Shown here piece after piece: positions 45,649-53,366 of a stretch of 64,000 bases of DNA. The position numbers were made by a program, and so were the translations under genes. This DNA comes from Pedobacter arcticus A12. Its GTDB lineage: Bacteria > Bacteroidota > Bacteroidia > Sphingobacteriales > Sphingobacteriaceae. Numbering within the stretch: position 1 is the first letter of the stretch; each line of letters opens with the position of its first letter. The stretch is from assembly GCF_000302595.1 (NCBI RefSeq), contig NZ_JH947128.1, positions 124,001 through 188,000 on the forward strand. The letters run 5' to 3'. The notes under the pieces are model-generated. The model saw only the letters and a list, made by a program, of their open reading frames with translations. It was not told the DNA's origin and ran no database searches.

Positions 45649-46479
45649 TTACAATTTATAGCATTTGATAGCGTTCGAGCTCCAGAATTTCTCTTGCTCA
45701 TTTAAAGATAAATTACTCACCTGTTGCGCTACAACACGCATCACTTTTTGATAATTGCCGGCAAGGTTACATACCGGCCAATCTGAACCAAACATTACCC
45801 TATCCATACCGAATGCAGAAAAAACCACATCCATATAAGGTATAAAGTCTGGGTAACTCCAATTATTCCAATCGGCTTCTGTAATCATTCCCGACACTTT
45901 GCAGTGCACATTTTCATGCTTTGCCAAAGCGGTTATAGCTGTTTTCCATTGATTAATTTCACCTGATTTTATCGCTGGTTTTGCCAAATGATCCAATACG
46001 AAAACCTGATTTGGAAACTGGTTTACCAACTGCTCTGCGTATTTCAATTGATCGGGAAACACTAAAAGTTCATAAACAAAGTCGTAGGCATTCATCGCTA
46101 CAATACCTCTGATAAACTCTTTGCTCAAAATCAGATCTCTTTGCGCTTTATCCTGAAGGATATACCTAAAGCCCTTAATGGTTTTAAAATCGTTATAGTA
46201 GGCTAACCTGTCAGAAATATCCGCACTTAAAAAATCTACCCAACCAATTATCCCTTTGATAAAATCGTTTTCTTTGGCTAATGCTAACAAGAATTCATTC
46301 TCGCCCTCATCCTCGTCTGTTTGCACTGCAATACAACCGTTTACATCTGCATTTTTTAGCACTGGCTGTAAATCAAGTGGCATAAAATCCTTTTGGATTA
46401 CCGCCATTTCCTGATTTATCCAAGCATGCTTAACGGGATTGTATTTCCAAAAATGCTGATGCGTATCAAGCTTTAGCAT
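45649..46479 (-). CDS. amidohydrolase-family lactonase, candidate L-fucono-lactonase
   Basis: A 276-residue amidohydrolase-2 (COG3618-like) protein from ATG 46479 (MLKLDTHQHFWKY). Motifs are the metal-type THQHFW at the start, HAWINQEM, VLDHLAKPAIKSGEI and MFGSDWPVCNL with the catalytic-type Asp. This group includes L-fuconolactonase and L-rhamnono-lactonase, which open the sugar lactone to the aldonate. It overlaps the FAA hydrolase gene by 14 bases, and the next gene starts after four bases, so it is embedded in the operon. Confidence 0.88.
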   Translation of the reverse strand: MLKLDTHQHFWKYNPVKHAWINQEMAVIQKDFMPLDLQPVLKNADVNGCIAVQTDEDEGENEFLLALAKENDFIKGIIGWVDFLSADISDRLAYYNDFKTIKGFRYILQDKAQRDLILSKEFIRGIVAMNAYDFVYELLVFPDQLKYAEQLVNQFPNQVFVLDHLAKPAIKSGEINQWKTAITALAKHENVHCKVSGMITEADWNNWSYPDFIPYMDVVFSAFGMDRVMFGSDWPVCNLAGNYQKVMRVVAQQVSNLSLNEQEKFWSSNAIKCYKL

Positions 46480-47323
46480 AAGGTACAACCGTTTGTTTCG
46501 CTTCTCCCAAACCGTCTATTCCTAATTCAATTACATCACCCGCTTTTAAATAAAGTGGTGGATTAAAGCCTAAACCAACCCCATGTGGAGTTCCGGTAGA
46601 GATTACATCGCCAGGTAAAAGCGTCATAAATTCGCTGAGGTAAGACACAACATGAGCGATATCAAAGATAAAATCATCGGTATTACCGTCTTGCATCATT
46701 TTATCATTCAGTTTTAACCAAAGACGTAGATTATTTGGATCGGCAATCTCATCTTTTGTAACCAACCACGGGCCAAGTGGCGCAAAAGTATCGCAACCTT
46801 TCCCTTTAGCCCATTGTCCGCCACGTTCCAATTGGAAAGCCCGCTCGCTTACGTCGTTATGTAAAACATACCCTGCAACATAATCCAAAGCTTCTTCTTT
46901 AGAAACATAGCTCGCTTTTTTACCAATTACAAAAGCCAATTCTACTTCCCAATCTGTTTTTACAGAATCTTTTGGGAGCATGATGTTATCATTTGGCCCT
47001 ACAACAGATGTGGTAGATTTAAAAAAGATAATAGGTTCTTTAGGGATTGGCGCATTGGTTTCTTGTGCGTGTTTTGCATAATTTAAACCGATACAAACTA
47101 TTTTTGAAGGACGACCGATTGGTGACCCTAATCTTTCTGTATCTGAAACTGCCGGGAGACTTGCTTTATTTTTTTCAACAAAAGATGCTAATCTATTGAT
47201 GCCATCTGTTTCGAAAAATTTTTCATCATAATCTTCCCCAAAAGCAGAGGTATCGTACTTTTTACCGTCGATTACTACTCCTGTTTTCTCTTGTCCTAAT
47301 GCTCCGTATCTTATTAGTTTCAT
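46466..47323 (-). CDS. fumarylacetoacetate hydrolase-family protein, candidate 2,4-diketo-3-deoxy-fuconate hydrolase
   Basis: A 285-residue FAH-fold protein. The core is KIVCIGLNYAKHAQETNAP, then FFKSTTSVVGPNDNI, a metal-binding DWEVELAFVIGKK and ending STGTPHGVGLGFNPP. FAH-like hydrolases cleave beta-diketo acids; in non-phosphorylative deoxysugar pathways they split the 2,4-diketo-3-deoxy acid into pyruvate and L-lactate. The LutABC genes downstream support that product. It starts 119 bases after the second dehydrogenase gene; the spacer holds short ACTTAATACTTA-like oligomers only. Confidence 0.88.
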   Translation of the reverse strand: MKLIRYGALGQEKTGVVIDGKKYDTSAFGEDYDEKFFETDGINRLASFVEKNKASLPAVSDTERLGSPIGRPSKIVCIGLNYAKHAQETNAPIPKEPIIFFKSTTSVVGPNDNIMLPKDSVKTDWEVELAFVIGKKASYVSKEEALDYVAGYVLHNDVSERAFQLERGGQWAKGKGCDTFAPLGPWLVTKDEIADPNNLRLWLKLNDKMMQDGNTDDFIFDIAHVVSYLSEFMTLLPGDVISTGTPHGVGLGFNPPLYLKAGDVIELGIDGLGEAKQTVVPYAKA

Positions 47324-47443
47324 ATTGCTTTTTATTTAATGATTGAATTTTGAATGAGAGAATTTTTGAATATTCTAAACCATTTCATTCATAGTTTGTT
47401 CTTTCTACTTGTTACTTAATACTTAAAACCTACTACCTAGGAC

Positions 47444-48205
47444 TTAATTATTCAATTTAATAAATCCACCATCAATCGGGTAATCATTACCAGTAATAAA
47501 GCCGGCTTCATCAGAACAAAGATAAAGCGCTAATGCGGCAATTTCTTCTGGCTTTGCCATACGCCCAATGGGCTGACTTTTAGATAGTTTTTCAAACATT
47601 TCCTCCTGATTATCAGGATAGCTTTTCGCGATAAAACCATCAACAAACGGCGTATGTACCCTTGCTGGGGAAATACTATTGCTCCGGATACCATCTGTAA
47701 TAAAATCGCGGGCTACGGACATGCTCATCGCATAAATTGCGCCTTTACTCATTGAATAAGCAAAACGATCTGCAATACCCACTACGGAAGCAATAGAGGC
47801 CATATTTAAGACTGCACCACCTCCCGATTTTTTCATCAAAGGAATAGCTGCGTATAAACAATTGTAGGCCCCTTTAACATTCACTTGGTAAACTTTTTCA
47901 AAATCTGCTTCCGCAGTTTTCTCTAAATTTCCAATGTGTGCAATGCCCGCATTATTCACCAAAATATCTACTTTACCTATTTTGCTAAATGTTGCCAAAA
48001 CTTGATCTTGCTTGCTTACATCGCATGAAAATGCTTGAGCTTCGCCAAATTGATTAATCTCTGCTACGGCTTGTTTTGCAGATTGCTCATTTAATTCTAA
48101 AATATAGACTTTTGCTCCTTGTTTTGCAAACAATACCGCTATTGCCTTGCCAATTCCGCTACCGCCACCTGTAATTACTGCTGATTTTCCTTTTAAACTA
48201 AACAC
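47444..48205 (-). CDS. SDR-family dehydrogenase, candidate 2-keto-3-deoxy-L-fuconate dehydrogenase
   Basis: A 253-residue classical short-chain dehydrogenase with TGGGSGIGKA near the N-terminus, NNAG (ILVNNAGIAH), Ser in NMASIAS, and an intact YSMSK catalytic motif. PIGRMAKPEEIAALALYLC and IDGG at the end are typical. In the proposed pathway it oxidises the 4-hydroxyl of the 2-keto-3-deoxy acid, just before FAH cleavage. The alternative is that this enzyme, with a complete catalytic set, performs the first sugar oxidation. Confidence 0.88.
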   Translation of the reverse strand: MFSLKGKSAVITGGGSGIGKAIAVLFAKQGAKVYILELNEQSAKQAVAEINQFGEAQAFSCDVSKQDQVLATFSKIGKVDILVNNAGIAHIGNLEKTAEADFEKVYQVNVKGAYNCLYAAIPLMKKSGGGAVLNMASIASVVGIADRFAYSMSKGAIYAMSMSVARDFITDGIRSNSISPARVHTPFVDGFIAKSYPDNQEEMFEKLSKSQPIGRMAKPEEIAALALYLCSDEAGFITGNDYPIDGGFIKLNN

Positions 48206-48254
48206 AATATTTCTTTTATTTTGGATTTAAAATTCAATTATTTTAAGAAATCCC

Positions 48255-48344
48255 GTCACCTCGAGGAAACGAGAGGTCTCACAAGCAAGATATGCTCACA
48301 TAATGGCTACCTGTTTGTGAGATGTCTCCTATCGTCGACATGAC
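48255..48344. repeat. large imperfect inverted repeat
   Basis: Two 30-base arms (48255-48284 and 48315-48344), about 70% complementary, start GTCACCTCGAGG and end GTCGACATGAC. They form a hairpin in the 183-base gap between the dehydratase and dehydrogenase genes. The GTCA...TCGA...TGAC outline resembles dispersed intergenic palindromes common in this phylum. Confidence 0.7.
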
Positions 48345-48388
48345 GAAATCGCTTCAGTTTATGTATTTTCATCTTTTTAAATATTCAA

Positions 48389-50032
48389 TTATAAACTGAC
48401 ACCTCTTTTCCAAGGGATAAAATCATCCTGGTTTAGCGCAACTGCTTTTGGGATAACTTCGCCACTTGCAACCTTGATACAGAACTCTAAAATCTCCTCT
48501 CCCATTTGGGCGATTGATTTTTCACCTCTAATAATGGCTCCTGTATCAATATCGATAATATCGGACATACGATTTGCTAATTCGGTATTCGTGGCCACTT
48601 TAATAACGGGACAAACGGGGTTTCCGGTTGGCGTACCTAAACCAGTTGTAAATAAAATCAAGTTAGCGCCACTAGCTGCTTTACCTGTGGTTGCTTCTAC
48701 ATCGTTTCCTGGAGTACAAACCAAACTTAAACCGGGTTTCACGGCTTGTTCCGTATAATCCAGCACATCAACTACCGGAGAAGTACCTCCCTTTTTTGCA
48801 GCACCGGTACTTTTAATGGCATCTGTAATTAAACCGTCTTTAATATTACCTGGCGAAGGATTCATGAAAAAGCCAGAACCTACAGCATGTGCCTGTGCAT
48901 CATAGGTTCGCATTAAATGGATAAACTTCTCTGCTGTTTCTTTACTTTCACAACGGTCTATCATATTCTGCTCTGCGCCACATAATTCTGGAAACTCTGC
49001 CAATAAAACCTTTCCGCCTAAAGTGACCAGCAAATCTGCAGTATAACCTACTGCAGGATTGGCTGATATCCCACTAAAGCCATCACTGCCACCACATTTT
49101 ACACCTACGGTTAGGTGCTTTAAGGAAGCTGGCTTTCGTTCAATTTTATTAATTTGTACTAAACCCTGTATGGTTTGCTGTATAGCGCCCTTAATTAAAG
49201 CCTCTTCGCTCTGCGTTTTTTGCTGTTCAAAAATCAGCATCGGTTTGTCAAAGTTTGGATGATATTTTTTGATATCTGCCAAAAAGTTGCTTACCTGCAA
49301 ATGCTGACATCCCAAACTTAAAAGTGTAACACCGGCAACATTTGGATGGTTTGCATAAGAAGCCAGCAATTTACCCAACATCTCAGAATCTTGCCTTGTT
49401 CCACCGCAACCTCCCTGATGGTTTAAAAACTTGATACCATCAACATTTTTGAAATATCGGTTTTGACGTGGTTCTTCTGATGGCGAAAAATCAACGTCAT
49501 TAATTGCCTTTCCATCTTTTAGGTTCTGCAGCAGCTGTTCCGAAAAAAGCTTGTATTTATCGGTTACGGCATAGCCCAATGTTTGGTATAAAGCTTCTTT
49601 GATCACATCCATGTTTCTGTTTTCACAGAACACGGTTGGTATAAAAAGCCAGTAATTGGCTGTTCCTACATTTCCGTCGTTTCTGTGATAACCATTAAAT
49701 GTGCGATTAGTAAATTTAGAAACGTCTGGCTTATGCCATTGATAATCTACTTCGCGGTAATCGTAGGGTTCTGCAGCATGTCTTGTATTTTCGGTAGTCA
49801 TCCGTTCACCGCTTTTAACAGCGTACTGCACTTTCCCCACCAAAACACCATACATTATAATCTCATCACCCGCTTCCATATCGTTGATAAAAACTTTATG
49901 TTTTGCCGGAATTTTATCTTTAATAATTACTGATGAACCTTGGAAAACGATATCCATTCCAGGCATTAAATCCTGCAAGGCAACCAATACATTATCTTTT
50001 TTATCGAGTTGTAAAATTAGATGTGCTGACAT
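48389..50032 (-). CDS. UxaA-family (altronate-type) sugar acid dehydratase
   Basis: A 547-residue protein with an N-terminal SAF domain (about 1-90, LPGMDIVFQGSSVIIKDKIP-like region) and a long UxaA/GarD dehydratase body. Hallmarks include GYHRNDGNVGTANYWLFIP, HQGGCGGTRQDSEML, GVKCGGSDGFSGISANPAVG and TTGLGTPTGNPVCPVIK. Known members dehydrate altronate or galactarate using iron. Here context points to L-fuconate or another 6-deoxy aldonate as substrate, giving the 2-keto-3-deoxy acid. The known fuconate dehydratases I recall belong to the enolase superfamily, so this would be a non-homologous replacement. It lies four bases after the mutarotase gene. Confidence 0.9.
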   Translation of the reverse strand: MSAHLILQLDKKDNVLVALQDLMPGMDIVFQGSSVIIKDKIPAKHKVFINDMEAGDEIIMYGVLVGKVQYAVKSGERMTTENTRHAAEPYDYREVDYQWHKPDVSKFTNRTFNGYHRNDGNVGTANYWLFIPTVFCENRNMDVIKEALYQTLGYAVTDKYKLFSEQLLQNLKDGKAINDVDFSPSEEPRQNRYFKNVDGIKFLNHQGGCGGTRQDSEMLGKLLASYANHPNVAGVTLLSLGCQHLQVSNFLADIKKYHPNFDKPMLIFEQQKTQSEEALIKGAIQQTIQGLVQINKIERKPASLKHLTVGVKCGGSDGFSGISANPAVGYTADLLVTLGGKVLLAEFPELCGAEQNMIDRCESKETAEKFIHLMRTYDAQAHAVGSGFFMNPSPGNIKDGLITDAIKSTGAAKKGGTSPVVDVLDYTEQAVKPGLSLVCTPGNDVEATTGKAASGANLILFTTGLGTPTGNPVCPVIKVATNTELANRMSDIIDIDTGAIIRGEKSIAQMGEEILEFCIKVASGEVIPKAVALNQDDFIPWKRGVSL

Positions 50033-50036
50033 TTTA

Positions 50037-50372
50037 TTATTGATTTAAATCAAATATTTTATTCATTAAAACCCATTTTTCACCGGGTTTTGCATAGCTC
50101 AAAGGTTCTTGAAACTCTAACATCAAGGCGTTCCATTCTTGTACTTTTTTATTGGATGATTCTAATGAGGCTTTCTTCTCGAAACTGAAAGATGTATCAA
50201 CCTCTATAATCATAAACAAGCGGGTGTTTATCCTATAAATCTGCATTTCTCTTATCCCACAAGAGATCATATTATGGATTACATGAGGCCAAACCTTTGC
50301 ATGCCAATCATCATAGGCTTTTATGCTCTCCGCATTATTTTTTAAATCGAGTGTTAAACAATGCCTGATCAT
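50037..50372 (-). CDS. L-rhamnose/L-fucose mutarotase (RhaM family), copy 1
   Basis: A 111-residue RhaM-like protein: MIRHCLTLDLKNNAESI, YDDWHAKVWPHVIHNMI with the catalytic-type His, MQIYRINTRLFMIIEVD and the ending KWVLMNKIFDLNQ. It is clearly paralogous to 41770-42114 (same length and same KWVLM-IF ending). It overlaps the permease gene by four bases, which suits immediate anomer conversion of the imported sugar. Confidence 0.93.
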   Translation of the reverse strand: MIRHCLTLDLKNNAESIKAYDDWHAKVWPHVIHNMISCGIREMQIYRINTRLFMIIEVDTSFSFEKKASLESSNKKVQEWNALMLEFQEPLSYAKPGEKWVLMNKIFDLNQ

Positions 50373-51622
50373 AAACTAGCTTTTAAAGGTTTTACCTTAT
50401 GACCGAAAAGACCGAAACAAAGGATAACAACGAAACATACCAAAGGCACAATATAACCGTACTGGATATTGTGGTAAATATCACTAATATGACCAAAAAC
50501 AGGAGGTAATAAAGCGCCTCCAACAATTGACATAATGATTAAACTACTGCCAAACTTTGTATCGGCACCTAAATCTTTGATACCCAAAGAAAATATGGTT
50601 GGAAACATTACCGACATAAAGAAAGCCGTTGTTATAACCACAAATATTGCAAGCATGCCTCCAGCAAACATGGCAACAACACTCAGCAACACGCAGATCA
50701 ATGCATATATGCTCAATAACTTTACTGGGCTTATATATCGCATAAAAAATGTACCTACGAACCGCCCAATCATAAATGCCATACCCACGCCAAAGCCTGC
50801 GTAACTGGCAGCTTCAAGTTCGGTAATTCCGGCAGCTTCTGTAGCATAAAGAATAAAAAAACTAAACACACATACCTGCGCACCCACGTAAAAAAACTGA
50901 GAAGCAATTGCCCACCTTAGATGACTGTGCCTTAATGCACTAGAAATACTTACGCCAGTTGATGATTCTTCCTTTATTTGAGGGAGTTTGATGAACCAAA
51001 ATATGATGGCAACTACTAAAATAACGGAACCTAAAATTAAGTAAGGAAGCTTAACTGATGAAGCCTCGGTAGCTAAAGCTATTGCCCTAGCTTGTGGCTC
51101 CATACTTTGCAAAATTGCCTCGGGTACACCTTCTGTGAGAATAATTTTAGCGCCAATAATAGGAGCAATTGTAGCGGCCAAACCATTGAACGACTGCGCT
51201 AAATTTAATCGCTGTACGGCAGTTTCTGGATCACCCAATAGAGATGCGAAAGGGTTCGCCGCTGTTTCTAGAATTGTTAATCCACAAGCAATCACGAACA
51301 GGGCTACCAAAAAGAAACCATACGATTGTGTATTTGCAGACGGAATAAAAAGATAGGAACCTATTGCAAAAAACAACAGCCCGACGATGATACCCGCCTT
51401 GTAACCGTATTTTCTCATAATCAATCCGGCCGGAAGTGCCATCACAAAATAGGCTATAAACACAGCAGAGTCTACCAACGATGCTTGTAATGTGGTTAAG
51501 CTAAATGCTTTTTTTAAATGAGGAATTAGAATTGGATCAAGATTGTGCACAAATCCCCATAAAAAGAATAGCGACGTGATCATTACAAAGGCGAACTTTG
51601 TAGAACTTTTAGAATTGGTCAT
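50369..51622 (-). CDS. fucP: FucP-type MFS sugar permease
   Basis: A 417-residue major facilitator with 12 predicted helices, of the fucose/glucose/galactose porter group (FucP/GluP). Signatures are FFLWGFVHNLDPILIPHLKK, DSAVFIAYFVMALPAGLIM, and GLTILETAANPFASLLGDPE. In E. coli FucP the residues in the HNLDPILIP-like region and the ETAANP loop are part of the L-fucose/H+ symporter. First gene of the cluster; it is divergent from the IclR regulator with a palindrome between. The substrate is probably L-fucose, but GluP-like hexose transport is possible. Confidence 0.88.
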   Translation of the reverse strand: MTNSKSSTKFAFVMITSLFFLWGFVHNLDPILIPHLKKAFSLTTLQASLVDSAVFIAYFVMALPAGLIMRKYGYKAGIIVGLLFFAIGSYLFIPSANTQSYGFFLVALFVIACGLTILETAANPFASLLGDPETAVQRLNLAQSFNGLAATIAPIIGAKIILTEGVPEAILQSMEPQARAIALATEASSVKLPYLILGSVILVVAIIFWFIKLPQIKEESSTGVSISSALRHSHLRWAIASQFFYVGAQVCVFSFFILYATEAAGITELEAASYAGFGVGMAFMIGRFVGTFFMRYISPVKLLSIYALICVLLSVVAMFAGGMLAIFVVITTAFFMSVMFPTIFSLGIKDLGADTKFGSSLIIMSIVGGALLPPVFGHISDIYHNIQYGYIVPLVCFVVILCFGLFGHKVKPLKASL

Positions 51623-51666
51623 TTATAATCTGGCTTAAGATATTAACAAAGTAAATAATTACGTTT

Positions 51667-51688
51667 ATATAAAGCAAAAACTTTATAT
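51667..51688. promoter_or_regulatory. candidate operator in the fucP-IclR divergent region
   Basis: ATATAAAG and CTTTATAT form a perfect 8-bp inverted repeat with a 6-base spacer, flanked by two ACGTTT copies (51661-51666 and 51695-51700). On the minus strand a TTG followed after about 21 bases by TACTTTG near 51648-51654 could be the fucP promoter, close to the palindrome. Confidence 0.5.
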
Positions 51689-51726
51689 TGTGGAACGTTT
51701 TAAGTACATCTGATTAAAATTAAGGT

Positions 51727-52452
51727 ATGATACAAGTTATAAACCGCTCGATAGACATTTTAGAATACGTTGCACAAGAGGTAAATAAACCTAAACTAAT
51801 GGGGAATATTGCCCAGGATTTAAACTTGAACACTAGCACCTGCGCTAATATTATAAAAACCTTGGTAAGCCGTGGTTTGTTAAAAAGGGCCGAGGATGAA
51901 AAGGGATATCTAATAGGTTCACGGTTGCTCGAAATCAGCAACGGGAGTTTAGGTTTCAGCGATTTGATAGAACGGACAAACCATCTGTTCGTTGACAAAC
52001 CCAAAGCATTTGATGAAAATTGCCTGATAGCCATTTTAAAAGATGATAAACGCCAGGTCATTTTTAACAAACCGAGCTCACAGCTCATACAAGCTACTAC
52101 CCCGACAGAAAAAACAGCTTATGATTCATCTACAGGAAGACTGCTGATTGCTTTTTTAGAAGAGAAAGACTTACTGCTTTATATCAAAAAATACGGCTTA
52201 CCCAATAAAAACACCTGGCCTAAAGCAACATCAAGAATTGGTTTGTTTGAGGAAATCAAAAGAATAAAAAACCAGGGATATGCCCTGATTGAAGATAGTG
52301 TGCAGGTGGTAGGCGTTGCAACGCCAATTTATAAGGGCAAAAAAGTGATTGCCAGTTTTAGTATTTATTTACCGTCGTTTAGGTTTAATAACTCGGTTAG
52401 AGAAGACATTGTAAAACTGGCATTGGAGACATCGGAAAAGCTAGCTGAATAG
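51727..52452 (+). CDS. IclR-family transcriptional regulator
   Basis: A 241-residue regulator. The N-terminal winged helix-turn-helix is seen as VINRSIDILEYVAQEVNKPK and DLNLNTSTCANIIKTLVSRG. The C-terminal IclR effector domain includes TAYDSSTGRLLIAFLEEKD, QGYALIEDSVQVVGVATPIY and ASFSIYLPSFRF. It is divergent from fucP (104 bases between start codons), so it most likely controls the deoxysugar catabolic run in response to a pathway acid or sugar. Repressor or activator cannot be told. Confidence 0.92.
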   Translation: MIQVINRSIDILEYVAQEVNKPKLMGNIAQDLNLNTSTCANIIKTLVSRGLLKRAEDEKGYLIGSRLLEISNGSLGFSDLIERTNHLFVDKPKAFDENCLIAILKDDKRQVIFNKPSSQLIQATTPTEKTAYDSSTGRLLIAFLEEKDLLLYIKKYGLPNKNTWPKATSRIGLFEEIKRIKNQGYALIEDSVQVVGVATPIYKGKKVIASFSIYLPSFRFNNSVREDIVKLALETSEKLAE

Positions 52453-52652
52453 ATTCCGCTGTTAAAGAATTTTGGATGATTAAAACCGTTGACGATTTGA
52501 GTTTTTGATGGAAGTAAAGGATATATAAAACAACCTGTATTATTTTAATTTAAAATTAAGTCGAGATTTTGAATAAATAATCTATACTAACAGTCCCTAA
52601 CGCAATGTAAGGGGAATAAAATTGAAAATTTAATACAAGTTTTTAACCAAAA
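52453..52652. other. spacer before tRNA-Asp
   Basis: 200 AT-rich bases between the IclR gene and the tRNA. They should hold the tRNA promoter, but I see no clear TAnnTTTG element and no coding signal. Confidence 0.4.
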
Positions 52653-52729
52653 GGAGTGGTAGTTCAGCTCGTTAGAATGCCTGCCTGTCACGCAGGAGGT
52701 CGCGGGTTCGAATCCCTTCCATTCCGCCA
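52653..52729 (+). tRNA. tRNA-Asp (anticodon GTC)
   Basis: A 77-base cloverleaf with the CCA end encoded. The acceptor stem is GGAGTGG/CCATTCC with one G-T pair. The anticodon stem CCTGC/GCAGG encloses loop CTGTCAC, giving anticodon GTC. The T arm contains GGTTCGAATCC. Discriminator base is G, as expected for aspartate. Confidence 0.96.
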
Positions 52730-52749
52730 AATACATTTCAAAAATGTGC

Positions 52750-52786
52750 AAAAGCCTTCAAGTCGCATGATTTGAAGGCTTTTTTG
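52750..52786 (+). terminator. terminator of tRNA-Asp
   Basis: AAAGCCTTCAA pairs with TTGAAGGCTTT (11 bp) around an 8- to 10-base loop and runs into a T tract. It begins about 20 bases after the tRNA. Confidence 0.9.
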
Positions 52787-52852
52787 TTTAATAACCTTAA
52801 CAAAATATATCAATATCCGTTTTTCCCTTCTTTATCAATTATTGATTACCGT

Positions 52853-53161
52853 TCAATTTTTAGATTTAGGATAATTAACAGGAAAAATAGTATAAGTTTT
52901 GCCTTTTCCAGTTTTAAAATTAATTAAATATCCTTTTCCAATAGCTAAATCTTGCTGGCATTTTTACCATTCCAAAAGATGGGATAAATGGAACTACTTA
53001 CAACGGATTTAAATTTCCGTTATTCAAATCAATTACCCGTAACACAACTTTACGAATATTACTGTTCTCAAACGGCAATCGCCTCCCAATTTAGCGTAAT
53101 TCTTAGGTTAGTTTGCCTTTTCCCAAGCAACATCTACTATAACATTTCCTCTAGCTTGAAT
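52853..53161 (-). pseudogene. decayed C-terminal fragment resembling GH95 alpha-L-fucosidase
   Basis: Minus-strand DNA reads as protein in pieces separated by stops and frameshifts: IQARGNVIVDVAWEKAN, stop, then PKNYAKLGGDCRLRT; a second frame gives RKVVLRVIDLNNGNLNPL; a third gives QQDLAIGKGYLINFKTGKGK and TYTIFPVNYPKSKN before TGA. The order of an ARGN-VDV-WEKG-like strand, a GG-CRLRT strand and a final GKTYTI strand is what I recall from the C-terminal domain of GH95 alpha-L-fucosidases. No upstream catalytic part remains. The family assignment is moderate; the decay itself is plain. The fragment lies between tRNA-Asp and the AraC gene, in a 580-base region with no intact gene. Confidence 0.5.
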
Positions 53162-53366
53162 TAAAGTTAATTAAGCTTTCCTCTACTTTCTTAGGTAAGT
53201 GTAGAACCAATAATCGCATTGCTAAAAAACACTATTTATATTTTATTAGAAATATTACCCTTCAAAAATTAGGCAGAATAAAAAACTTGCTAGACAAGCA
53301 ATATGTATATGTTCCGTTTTTACATATTTGGTTATATTTACGTTGAACCTTTTATAATAAAGCAAG

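Noticed and set aside
52653-53366. tRNA-Asp as an integration site for a genomic island
   Set aside because: No integrase gene and no second copy of the tRNA 3' end were noticed in the window, so the decayed glycosidase fragment alone is not enough to claim an island.
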